Source of the DNA: Halichondria panicea
Lineage: Eukaryota; Porifera; Demospongiae; Suberitida; Halichondriidae
Reading direction: 5' to 3'
Length of the DNA: 64,000 nt
Assembly: GCF_963675165.1 (NCBI RefSeq)
Contig: NC_087377.1
Coordinates: 306,001 to 370,000, forward strand
The notes beneath the pieces were generated by a model. That model did not search any database and was not told where the DNA came from. It was given only the letters and a program-made list of their open reading frames with translations. This document shows, piece by piece, positions 24,285-35,826 of this stretch. Numbering within the stretch: the first letter of the stretch is position 1; each line of letters begins with the position of its first letter. The position numbers were made by a program, and so were the translations under genes.

Positions 24285-25300
24285 GAGTACAGCAGCCATT
24301 CAGTGTTAGGTAGTGCCAGACCATCAAACCATCACCTTGTCCATCCATATAATTATACACAACCATCAACCTACACAGAGAGCATGAGAGACTTGTCACA
24401 CAACATAGCTAGCTACTTATCTGTGTGTATGTGGCTCCTCCACAACCGTCAACCTACACAGAGAGCATGAGAGACATGCCACACGACATAGCTAGCTACT
24501 CATCTGTGTGTATGCTGTTACAGTGGCTCCTCCACACAATCAACCTACACAGAGAGCATGAGAGATACTGTACACAATGGAACTACTTATCTTTTGCTGT
24601 GAAGAGACATCCACCTACACACGATAGAAGCCAGCCATACTTATCTTTATTGTCTCCATAGCTGCACACAAAACAATCAAGAGACACTATAAATGATAGT
24701 AGTGGGCGTTGAGATCTGAGCCCCTCCCCCTTCAGTACCTGCAATACATTATACAGTGATGAGGTTAGTAATCCTCCCTGGGTCCCAGAGCAGCATGGCT
24801 TGTCTGTACCTGGAGGAGAGAGGAGACAAAAGCAGTGAGAGAATGGAACACTAGCTATAGTACAGTAGCTAGTAGGAGGAGCTGTGTGTGTGTGCATTGT
24901 GGCTGCAAGAGAACAAGCAAATGCATGGTTACATTGAGAGCAGCAGTTCAAACAAAACCATCCACTCCACACAATACAATACCAGCCAATCACCACCACA
25001 GCTGACAACCATCAGCCTAGTATTATCAATAATACATAATTATAACACCAGACAACAAAAATTTAATTACACCCATAGCTGTTTGTGTTGTGCAGAGAAG
25101 AGATGAGAAATTCCCACAACAACAAATCAATTCAACAGTGAAGACCACCAATTAATTCAGATCATTATTATCATCATAATACCAGACCAGGAATGAATGC
25201 ACTCCTGACCAGACAAATCATTATAATCAAATCACACATCATCACCAAGCCAGACTGTGCAACAAAATTTCCCAACCACAACAACCTATCAAATCATCCA
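24285..25300. repeat. Dispersed repeat A, copy 2 (5' part)
   Basis: The copy aligns to 26455-27415 and to about 48020-48900 and ends by divergence near 25300. It includes internal copies of ACCTACACAGAGAGCATGAG. A 9-bp island CAATACACACA present elsewhere is missing near 25030. Confidence 0.85.
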
Positions 25301-25847
25301 CAGAAGGTTTAGTTTCCTTGCACAATATTTGGTTGCCAAAATGATGATCACCTTTGAGAAAAAATCACACACAAAACAAACACCAAATGCTAAAATCATA
25401 AAAAACTGTTCTAAAAATTAAATTCTGCACTATTTTTACCCCTGGGAACAGCTGTTGTTTGCTAGACTCTTTCAGGGCTTGCTGTGGAAAGCCCTTCTTG
25501 TTCACTCACTGTCTGGTCCTGTTTCTTACCATTGAATTTACTGTACGAAAATACTCCCACTCACTACTTTCAGTCTGACATCTCTACCAATAGGTGTCAG
25601 CTGCAGCAGTCCTGCTTCTCTTGGCTGCTAAAGAATCTGGGTGGGGCTGCTGCTGGACTGAATCTAGGACCCCTTCTAATTCTATCCATTGTCAAGGTAC
25701 CCATATATAAAGTAAAAAGCTTATATCATACAGAAATTTTTTTGATACAGACGCTTGAATACTACTGTTGTTTTTATACCACCCAACAAACACAAAATAT
25801 TTATAACATGAACAAACATTTTTTAATAATAATATAGAGCTGCAGGC

Positions 25848-26348
25848 ATGGCCAAGAGGCCACACTGGACCACGGAGGAGGTTCTACAAGACATCTTGAA
25901 TGATGAGGAACCTGCAGAGGAGTGGGAAGAGGATATGGAAGAGGTAACAGCGGACAGGGATGAGCCAGTCATGCAGGGCAGTGACAAAGAATTTTCTGAT
26001 TGGGATGAAGGTGGGGTCTAAAACTAAACTGAATACCGATATAATTTATTACAACGCACATGTAGAAATGGAACCCCCGTCAACAGACAGCAATCCTGCA
26101 CAAGGTAAATATTAATAATTATAAGGTTAACAATTTGTACCAGCTATTGATAAATCCTTTCCTAGACGACGCAAGTGACGACACAAGTGGTCCAAGCAAC
26201 TCGTCACACGGTTTGTGCAATGTTATGAAGTACAATTACAATCAGTTCGACTTAATTTACAAAACATTAAATTATAATGTTACCTTGTTTCATATATTAA
26301 TTATAAATTATAGACCAAGGAACAAGTACAGCAGTCATTCAGTGTTAG
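25848..26348 (+). pseudogene. piggyBac-like transposase N-terminal fragment
   Basis: Four exons fit in phase 1 throughout: 25848-26010, 26066-26104, 26166-26210 and 26314-26348 (stop TAG). ATG at 25848 begins MAKRPHWTTEEVLQDIL. Acidic tracts end in PVMQGSDKEFSDWDE, the style of piggyBac-type transposase N-termini. About 93 residues are present; the catalytic part is absent. The last exon (TSTAVIQC) lies in sequence also found at 24290 and 44420, so the remnant is dispersed as a non-autonomous repeat. Family assignment rests on composition and the SDxEFSD motif and is moderate. Confidence 0.5.
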
Positions 26349-26454
26349 GTAGTGCCAGACCATCAAACCATCGCCTTGTCCATCCATATATACACAACCA
26401 TTAACCTACGTAGGGAGATAAAAGACTTTCTACACAACATAGCTATAGCTACTC

Positions 26455-27415
26455 ATCTGTAAATTGCAGCCATTCAGTGTTAGGTAGTGCCAGACCATCA
26501 CCCTACGTAGGGAGATAAAAGACTTGCTACTCATCTGTATGTATGCTGTTACAGTGGCTCTTCCACAACCATCAACCTACACAGAGAGCATGAGAGACTT
26601 GTCACACAACATAGCTAGCTACTCATCTGTGTGTATGCTGTTACAGTGGCTTCTCCACACACAAATCAACCTACACAGAGAGCATGAGAGACACTGTACA
26701 CAATGGAGCTACTTATCTTTTGCTGTGAAGAGACATCCACCTACACACCATAGAAGCCAGCCGTTGATGTCTCCATAGCACACAAAACAATCGAGAGACA
26801 CTATAAATGATAGTAGTGGGCGGTGAGATCTGAGCCCTTCCCCCACATCTCCAGTCAAGCCCCGCCCCCTTCAGTACCTGCAATACATTATACAGTGATG
26901 AGGTTAGTAATCCTCCCTGGGTCCCAGAGCAGCATGGCTTGTCTGTACCTGGGGGAGAGAGGAGACAAAAGCAGTGAGAGAATGGAACACTAGTACAGTA
27001 GCTAGTAGGAGGAGCTGTGTGTGTGTGCATTGTGGCTGCAAGAGATGCATGGTTACATTGAGAGCAGCAGTTCAAACAAAACCATCCACTCCACACAATA
27101 CAATACCAGCCAATCACCACCACAGCTGACAACCATCATCCTAGTATTATCAATACACACACAATACATAATTATAACACCAGACAACAAAATTACACCC
27201 ATAGCTGTTTGTGCTGTGCAGAGAAGAGATGAGAAATTCCCACAACAACAAATCAATTCAACAGCGAAGACCACCAATTAATTCAGATCATTATTATCAT
27301 CTTAATACCAGACCTTGAATGAATGCACTCCTGACCAGACAAATCATTATAATCAAATCACACATCATCACCAAACCAGACTGTGCAACAAAATTTCCCA
27401 ACCCCACAACAACCA
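26455..27415. repeat. Dispersed repeat A, copy 3, left half
   Basis: The copy aligns with 48040-48900 up to CCCACAACAACC at about 27412. The continuation (AATCAAATCAACCACAG) is found at 33388, after a 6-kb insertion. Confidence 0.88.
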
Positions 27416-27703
27416 CACACATAAATGAAAGGTGTCAATTTGGCATGCAAACGCGTGTCAAACTGCTTTCCCAAAAATTAACACACTAACACGGGTGTCA
27501 AATTAATATATGTCATTTTTACTGTGTCAAAACTGAAACATGCTGTAACTTTTGGTGTGTCGAACAGAGGTATGTCATTTTAAAACGTCACGGTTACAAG
27601 AATATGACCATATAAATAAAAATACACAAAAGGAACGCCGGAATTATACATAAATATCAAGTAAAACTGAATATAACATAATCATAATTGATACAGTCGG
27701 TAA

Positions 27704-29476
27704 CTAACTCGGTAATAACTTGGTAACAGTAAATGTACAGTTGGGGTAACTAATGTTGTTTAGCGAGTTTATGAATGATGAGTACCTCACTGTTTTTTTT
27801 ACAGATGTCTTTTTCACACCCATCAACACTTCCTGTATGAAGAGAAGGAGACCAGAGGCAGGTGATGGCTTGGGGTAACTGACGTAGAAGGCGTAGTATG
27901 TTGCAAACAAGCTGATAACCGAGTCAATGACACTGTCGCCCAATACTTCAAAGAGAACCTTTCCTTCACCAAGGATGAACGCTTGCATGCCATTCATGCT
28001 CTTGTCAGCAAAAATTGCAAGCCTTGGCTCTGGAAAGGTCTTTTCAGCTGTCACTTCCTCAATATCAGTCCCGACCTGCAACAAATAAGAGTTAAATTTG
28101 AGGTGCATGCTTCCACAATAATGACGCATGAAAGGAATTACAGTGTTACTGCCTCCGTATAATTATATAGCCGGTAATTTTCGGGAGACAAAATATTTGA
28201 TTACCGGCTATAATTATGCGTATATATACGTTGTTGTTTTTACTTACTTGATACAAAGTAAAAGCAGCTGCAGCTTTAGAGGCTACTCCTGCGGGCCTGA
28301 GTTGTGTGTCAATGAACAGAAGTCCCTTGTATAGCTCCGAGTTTCTTCAGAGTCAGTGGGCACTTCACCATCCATCTGCAGCAGAGTTGGAACAATCTTA
28401 GTCCAAGAATCTCTGATTCGAGAGATGGATTCCTCCCCACACATTAGCGTGAACTCCAACAGCACCTATAACATTTCAAGACTCAATAAATAACCAAGAA
28501 AACATTAGGTGTATAATTATGGTTAAATAAACAATTTAAAGAGCTAACGCACTTACCCATTGATTTCTTGTGAAGAAAGGATTATGTCAAAAGAAGAATT
28601 GACATCTTGTCACCTGAATCTCCAATTCTCTTCCTTCTTTGTTGGTGCGTCTCCCTTATTAACTGTGTAATTGCTGCGTTGTTAGGCGCTTTCTTGGTGA
28701 ATTGGTCGCACAACCGACCGTGGTTTCGATCGTATGCACATTCGTCCACACTGATAACGGAGTCTTGGCCAGGAGCGGCTTCAGCTGGCTTTGCTGCAAT
28801 TATTTGCACTAAGTGCGCCTTTTCTGTCTTGAGAGGTTTGATTGCTGACGGTACTGACCTCCTTCTCCGATTTCAGAAGAACATAGTAACCTGTTGCTTC
28901 ACTGTATGCTGCATGCATGTTGTATGATTAATTATAGCTATAAAAATTTGCAATTATGTATAATTATAATACATGCATGCATTGTTATTATTGTATAATG
29001 CTCACCCAATAGCATCCGTCAATTACAATCTTGTTTCGTAGCTGCTCAAAGCTATTACACAAAACCTTAGCCATTTCGTCGTACTGATTTCCTTTCGGAT
29101 TCGGGCAAAGACCATAATAGAAGAGGGAAGCTTCTCGTATTAATGCTAGTTTGTCTTTTCCGTAAATTTGTTTCGCTATTATTGCTCTGTTTACTCTCTC
29201 ACTGAATACTGGTGGAAGTGGGCACGGAGTTGGTAGGGTCTTCGTAGGTGCTGCCAGCACCAGTGGGCAAGGAGTTGGTAGGGTCTTCGTAGGTGCTGCC
29301 AGCACTTCGTACTCTTCTGTCCATGGCTTTTTAGCAGGTGGTTCAGCTGCTTCATCACTTCTTGCAGGCAGCATTGCTAGAGGATAGTTGGCCACAGCTT
29401 CGTCCTCAAAATCCCCCATGTTGTAATCCTCTATCAGATTATAGCTGGCACTCATTTGACGTATCGTACCACTCAT
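27704..29476 (-). pseudogene. Transposon accessory protein, frameshifted
   Basis: The first exon is 29476-29006 (MSGTIRQMSASYN; donor GTGAGC). It contains a duplicated 15-residue segment (VLAAPTKTLPTPCPL twice, a 45-bp DNA tandem at about 29205-29310). A middle exon near 28850-28600 encodes SVISVDECAYDRNHGRLCDQ. A third (about 28470-28235) encodes LEFTLMCGEESISRIRDSW, then KGLLFIDTQLRPAGVASKA in another frame; one base is missing near 28340-28350. The last is 28075-27704 (GKVLFEVLGDSV..TYYAFYVSYPKP, stop). Proteins ending in this ATYYAFYVSYPK-type block are common as uncharacterised animal proteins and are probably transposon-encoded. Function is unknown. Confidence 0.55.
28160..28217. mobile_element. 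Short MITE-B palindrome inside the transposon
   Basis: Arms TATAGCCGGTAAT and ATTACCGGCTATA enclose CGGGAGACAAAATATTTG. Related ends occur at 57905-57955 and 60040-60290. Confidence 0.7.
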
Positions 29477-30348
29477 GGAGCAATTTTCCTGTAGTTATAA
29501 AAGAACGTATATATTATGTCTCAAACTTAACACCACAGAATAAGGGTATTTCGTGGCCAAAAAATTGCCGCTTTGTTAAAGAATTGCACACTTGTGCAAT
29601 GTATGAAATAGAAGCCCCTGTAGTGTGCTATGGTGGTTAGCAACAATTGTAGTTGAACGCCCACATTTACCACAATGCTCAGCTCAGTAGAATGGGGTAG
29701 AATGAGAATTGCAGTTGAATACAGTACAATGGGTACAATAGAGCACGGTATAGAATGGGTAGCATATTCTAGAATTGCAGTACAATGGGTTAACTCTTTT
29801 AAGCACTCAACAATTAAAATTACCTGCTATAATTATGGTACTAAAGTAAAATGTGTAAATGATTCTAACCTTTTCAAGAAGAGATTTGAGTGCCATCCTC
29901 AATCCACTCTGCGGCAACATATGCTTAAATTCCTCAAAGTCATTGGGTAGTTAAAGCAGTGCAATGCCATCAATTAGGTTTTCTGTAAGTGCAAACAGAT
30001 AATAATGTACTATAAAAGCTAAGAATATACCTAAGAAGACACTATAATAATTATTAGTCTACGAGTTGTACCTTTGAATGCAGAAACTACTGTTTCAGGA
30101 AAGCAGTTTTCCCTCAAGAGTCTCCCCACATCAGTTACAGACAACTTTTCCATCTCTTTCAAGGTTCTTTCAAGGTTTCTAAGTAACAAGTCTAGAGAAT
30201 ATTGCTCTAGGCTATATCTAGTGCGCATGCGCTCTAGATAAAACTGCATAAAATATCGAAATTGGTAACTATTATATTACTGATAAATACAAGCGTGCAA
30301 AGCAGTTAGCTCATCAGGTCTCTATAGATATATCTTTCCGTATTAATT

Positions 30349-33277
30349 ATGGCTGACAACTGTGTAGTGACCTGTTGCATGTGTCTTTTTCAGTGCTATT
30401 CCCACAAGTCTCTGCTAAAGCACACTCTTGCTGTTCATCAAAATGATCCAAGATTTATGGTCAATTGTAGTGTATGTGGCAAGTCAGCAACAAAATGGGA
30501 GACTTTGAGGAAGCATTTACGAAAGCATGGTAAGTCAGCTAATGAGATCATACATAATAATAGATCTAGCATTAAAACTACTACTATTTAATACATCTAT
30601 AGTTTTGAATATTACATCTATAGTTTTGAAGTACTTCAACCATTTTTTATAATTATATACAGATGTTCAGATCGACGCAAGTGATCCAATTACAAGTGAC
30701 CCAGAATCTTGTACAACCACAAATGATGACGTTGACGACGATTCACTACCATCGGTTACATCGGCTCATCCCAAGTTTGACCGGGCCATGTTTCTTCTTC
30801 GCAGCACTAGCAGTTTAGCACTTAATTATTCAAGCATCGAACATCTATGCGAATCAACACAGACACTAATGGAGCAAACTGCAGGACAAATGCAGCAGAA
30901 AATGTTGTGTTGTCTTCAAGAAAAAGGCATCACTGTGGATGAGGTCGTGAAGAAGATTGTCACAGAATGTTGCAATGTTGATGAAATGTTTAGCGGTTTG
31001 TCTTCACGAGCGTTAAGAGAGAAATACTACAAACAGCATCTCAATTATGTGGTAATTAACGTATTATTTTGTTATCAGTACAATGTAGCATGAAGGTACA
31101 TGCATTGTTTTATCATCTCATCATGTTAAATTACTGTATATGCATGCAATTACAAAATGTATGTTACTAGGAACCATCACCATCACTTCTCAACAAGAAC
31201 TTGGACTGGGTGAATGACCACGGCAAGATGCATCTGAAGGAGGTTGAGGCTAAGGGGTACTACATTGATCTCTGGGAGAGCTTGAGGTTTGTGCTATTTA
31301 CCAACTCAATCACTGGTTTTATTTTTATAACTTAATTGTCAGAGTTTGCTATCAAATCCAAATCCTGCTGTTAGAGAAGAGATCATTGGAAAAAGTCATG
31401 TCAGTACAGATGGTAGCATGCGCGATATCTGTGATGGGGACTTTGTTAAGAAACATCCAGTCTTTCGAGCACATCCAGATGGTTTACAGTTTTTACTGTA
31501 TCATGATGACATTGAAGTTTGTAATCCTCTCGGAACCAGTGCTGGAGTTCACAAGTTTGGTGAGAATTGCATTACATGTTGGTTTATACCTTTTTATAAT
31601 GACATGTAGGTGTGTTTTACTATATATATACATTGGGAAACATAAGACCAGTGTTTCGATCATCGCTCCAAGCTATTCAACTACTTGGAGTGGCTAAGTC
31701 ATCGGACATGAATCAGAGTGCACGTGATATCCTCCTCAGAAACTTTGTTCAATGCATGAAATTGCTTTCAACAGTAAGTGTTGCTGGTAGTTTTCTTTTT
31801 TTTAACATTACCGTGACGTACCTATGATAATGGATATCTCGTGTGTATACATTTCAAATATGCTATTGCAGGATGAAGGATACAGGTTAGAGCTAGACTC
31901 AGGTGTGGTAGTACTTCATGGAGCTGTCGTCTGTCTCTGTGGTGACATACCTGCTAGTAATTTTCTTGGAGGTTTTAAAAAAGGTGTTGGGTTTGCGCTA
32001 CGGAAATGCAGGCAGTGTCTTTGTTCGAAAGAAGATTTAAAACATAATGTGAGTTAAAAAACCACTGGTGCTAATTGTATTAATTTTTAACTACTTATAG
32101 TTTCATGTTGGTGCGTATACCCTGAGAGACTCTCATAGTCACAACCATTACTGTCAGCTAGTGGAAAGTGATGTGAATGGATGTTTGGGGTACTCAACTA
32201 CGTATGGAGTGAATAATGCGAGCATTCTTCTGGACATTCCATTCTTTGATGTCACCAAATGTCTTCCGTACGACATAATGCACACAATATTTGAAGGTAA
32301 AAATTCATTCAATAGCACACAAATATAAATTATTGCTTCTGTTCATTAGGTGTTGCTCCACGTCTCCTCAAAGAGCTTCTTGTTACTTTTATCAATATCA
32401 AGAAGTACTTCACCTTGTCAGAGCTCAACCAATCTCTTGCATCCCACCATTACGGATATTCAGAGCTTGACACCAAACCAAACACAATTACTGGGTCGAC
32501 GATGGAGTATCATATCAAACAGAAAGGTGAATGTTCATATCATTTTCCCCACTTTTGTACAATGCTTACTTTCATAATTAAAAAGCACATAAATCATCAT
32601 TACACGCAGCTTCTCAGATGAAAGCACTGATCCGATTATTCCCGTTTATCATGGGGGGCTTTGTTCCAGAGGGCGATGAACACTGGGGTCTTCTCCTAAC
32701 TCTGTGGGATATCTGCACAATGGTGACCGCATTTGTGGTTACAGAGGCAGATGCTTCTGATCTGGCATGGAAAGTAGAGTTGTTGCTAGAAACATATGTG
32801 CAACTCTATCCAAACTCGCCCTATGTTCCAAAGATGCATTATCTTCTGCATCTACCTGACGAACTATTAAGGTATTCTAAAATGTCTAAATTAATGCATA
32901 AAGTATATACTTTATTTCATTAGATTTGGTCAACCACGAAACACATGGTGTATGCGGTTTGAATCCAAGAATAAGGAGTTAAAAGGTTTCACCTCAAACT
33001 GCTTTAAGAATGTCCCATACAGTGTGAGTGTCCGACACCAGCAGAGGTATTGTCACCTTCTAGCAGTGCGTCCTGGACAAGAGATGTCAAATTTCTTGTA
33101 CAAAGGAGATGAAGTATCCTCAGGTAAATTTCTATTGCTGTTTGTAAATACAGAATAATTATTACTTTGGAGCTAACTTTTCCTAGGAAAATCTGTCATT
33201 TTGGACAATGATCTGGTAGCACCGGTTACACAACTGTGTGGATTGGACCACCCTCAGCTGCCACTTGTTGCTTATCG
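30349..33277 (+). CDS. C2H2 zinc-finger, DDE-type transposase-like protein (3' truncated)
   Basis: Eleven exons fit with matching phases: 30349-30529, 30663-31051, 31171-31286, 31345-31559, 31610-31773, 31872-32048, 32101-32296, 32350-32526, 32610-32871, 32924-33123 and 33187-33277, about 722 residues. Exon 1 has two C2H2-like motifs (CCMCLFQCYSHKSLLKH; CSVCGKSATKWETLRKH). Candidate acidic residues are in YHDDIEVCNPLG, LPYDIMHTIFEGV and CMRFESKNKELKG, the DDxH/MRFE layout of a widespread animal transposon protein distantly like CACTA/TNP2. That superfamily name is tentative. The gene ends in an open phase-2 donor (GGTTAGT) about 110 bp before repeat A resumes, so the C-terminus is lost or lies in unrecognised DNA. 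No stop or frameshift is seen in the listed exons. Confidence 0.7.
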
Positions 33278-33387
33278 GTTAGTTTCGTTACCTTTCACAA
33301 CAAGCTTGTACCAGTGTATACATTTTTAATTGTTACGATGTCAGCAAACAAACCCACAGCATTATGTTTAAAACAACAGTAACTACA

Positions 33388-34850
33388 TGCAATCAAATCA
33401 ACCACAGAAGGACCACCACCAGTAGTCCAGTAGTTTCCTTGCCCAAGGGACTAATACAATAAGGGCATAATAAACTAAAGGGACCCTGTGACTGTGAGTA
33501 CCATTAACTAATCTAGCACAGAAGTAATTAACCAGAATGTGTGGGATGGTTCAACAACAGTAGACTCACAGAGACAACACCTCCTTGCTCTTGAAGACCT
33601 CGTCGACTCCAGTTGCAACAAGCCTGGCACGCAAGGCTTGCACAAGTGCTCAAGACTACTCTTCACTAATCCAGTCAAAAGCTACAGTTCCCTTGGCACA
33701 CCTATAGTTTAGTTAAAGCCTGAACTTACCAATTCCATGTGCAGTAGGCACAGAGTTAAGATCCTAAAAAAGCTGTCATAACAGATTAGCATAAGCAGCA
33801 GTTGTCTAACTATATTATAGCTAGCTATTCTAATGATCCTAGCTATTAAACTAACTTATAGTCTATTGGAACTGATAACGAGATCCCAATTATGGCAGGA
33901 TCCTGTGCTGCTTTCCCTTTAGGCAGTTACTAACGGCAGAGTGCTCCCTCAATAGACTGGAGTGCCATGAGTAATCCATCTTTGCACCCCGAAGGCTGGT
34001 TCGACAACGGTTTCAAGAACAAGAAGATGCTGTCCTGCGACCCGACTGTTGAAGAACCTTCCACACACATTCTGATTGATTACTTCAGTGCTATGGACAC
34101 CATCCCTCCTCCTCCCCCCCCCCCACCAAAGGGTTCAAGGCCATGCAGGTAATATACTCTTAGCAATGCGTATTTAAAACAGTACACAAAAAGCGTTGTC
34201 GACACGAGTTTAGCCGTGCATACATGCATTTAACGTGCGCTTTGCTGGCAAGTATGTATCTATTAAGCTGCATGCATGACCTACACACCTCACAGTCAAG
34301 AAGGGGCCACCACACTTAGACACACGGAATACCAGAACATAAACCTTCCACTATCAACAAACAAAGCAACACCGATACACTCAAAGGCCAGAGAGTGAAC
34401 AATCGAATGCAACAAGATACACACACACCACATACAACAAGCTACACACAAGATGAACATGCAGACGTATAGTTTCAACTTACAAATGACTCCTGCAGCC
34501 TGCACTGCTTCCGATGATCCAGCTCTATCTTTCCATGGCTGGATATTCGCGATGGTTCTGCAACACAGTAAAAGGCCTGCGCTGTTTCTGCAACACAGCC
34601 TGGTGAAATGCTCGCGATGTTCTGCAACACAGTGGAAAGCTCGCGCTGTTTCTGCAACACACTGGATGGTTCGCGATGTTTTTGTAACACGGCTGCAAAA
34701 AAATCAAGTCAATAGCAATCAATAAAACATGACCAAATAGACAACTACAATGCTTCAAAAAAGGCTTCCTAGCGTAACATTCCTGCAAACATGCGAGCTA
34801 CAAGCAAGCAAAGAAACTCACCTCTTCCAGCAACACACTTCGCTTCTTCT
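33388..34850. repeat. Dispersed repeat A, copy 3, right half
   Basis: The copy resumes exactly where 27415 stops and aligns to 48905-49795 and to about 490-1830. It holds the intact short exon 33967-34148 and the 30-bp tandem (34545-34695). Confidence 0.88.
33967..34148 (+). CDS. Short conserved exon of unknown function in repeat A (copy 3)
   Basis: ATG at 33967 (MSNPSLHPEGWFDNGF) runs 60 codons through a proline run and ends at a CAG/GTAATA donor in phase 2. The copy at 49463-49638 is two codons shorter in the proline run and otherwise in the same frame, with mostly conservative changes. This suggests a first coding exon of a repeat-borne or host gene. No domain is recognised and downstream exons were not found. 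Confidence 0.45.
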
Positions 34851-35003
34851 TCAACGAGCATGCTGACTATAAAAGGGGCGTGCCCTGGGCACTCGAGGCG
34901 GAAATGATTAAATATGGCCGCGTGCGATAAACTCTCTGGCCTCTTTTGCTTCACTGCTCGCTTCATGCACACATGGTTTTACTTTGATACGCCCCTTATA
35001 CCT

Positions 35004-35759
35004 AGCCTCCTTCGCAGCCTCTCCTTTTTCTGGTCTTTGTCACAGAAGAGAAATATTGGAGGAACAAAGAAAGAAAGAAGGAAGCAACTAAGAAAAAGGA
35101 GAGCTGCCTTGCTAAGTCCCGTGATCCCCTACTGAAGTAGACAAATTTTAACGAGCGTGGGCGAGAGAAAACCTCAATAACTGTCCTCCCACACAGTACT
35201 TGGAGCGCATTTACCAGGAACATAATCTGTTATGAACAGTACAGTGCAGTGCAGTGCAGTAGAGTCAGCCTTCGTGAGACCTTTAGTCAGTAGAGGAAGT
35301 ATGAAAGACTAGAGTAGAGTAGACTATACTGCTGTGATAATTATATCTACTAATCAAGTGGGTCTGTTCTGAACTCAGGAAAAAAAACTGAGCTAAATTT
35401 AGATATTTAGTCTCTTTAGTCTTTACTAGGTAAGCCCTCGTCTACGATGTTGATTCTGGCTTACTATCTACGATGCTAACAGCTTTTATTTAGAGTTTGC
35501 AATGTGCCGCCTAGTTGGGCGGAGTCCAACCAAACCTGGTTGGACTCCGCCCAACTAGGCTCCGCCTAGCTAGTGATTGCCCACGTTCATTTTCACTTGT
35601 CTACCACTTGTCTACCGTCACCCAACTTAGCAAGGCAGGAGGCTCTCCTTTTTCTTAGTCTCTTCCTTCTTTCTTTCTTTGTTCCTCCAATTAGTCCCGT
35701 ATTTTATCTTATTGAACTATGACAAAGAACAGAAAAAGGAGAGGCTGCAAAGGAGGCTA
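35004..35759. mobile_element. 756-bp foldback transposon with 10-bp target duplication
   Basis: Left arm 35004-35120 and right arm 35629-35759 are inverted copies (AGCCTCCTT, GCAGCCTCTCCTTTTTC, AGGAACAAAGAAAGAAAGAA). CCTTATACCT stands immediately outside both ends (34994-35003 and 35760-35769). Long arms plus a 9-10-bp duplication fit foldback/Mutator-like elements. A second perfect hairpin lies within (35509-35560, arms GCCTAGTTGGGCGGAGTCCA). Confidence 0.88.
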
Positions 35760-35826
35760 CCTTATACCTGCATGCATGTAGCACCTTGGCTCACAAGATA
35801 CTTTGTTCAAAAAAGAGCAAAAAAAA

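Larger units (their letters stand above)
27416..33387. mobile_element. 6-kb two-gene DNA transposon inserted in repeat A
   Basis: The boundaries are set by the interrupted repeat A copy. Two genes lie head to head: a minus-strand accessory ORF (27704-29476) and a plus-strand zinc-finger/DDE-type gene (30349-33277). Clear terminal inverted repeats were not found; the left end starts near CACACATAAATG. The plus gene ends on an open splice donor close to the right boundary, so the 3' part may be deleted. Confidence 0.75.

Noticed and set aside
24583..25008. Cys-rich minus-strand frame MSAVVVIGWYCIVWSGW (also 26713-27132 and 48336-48620)
   Set aside because: Copies carry frame-breaking indels and no splice-consistent extension; treated as part of repeat A.
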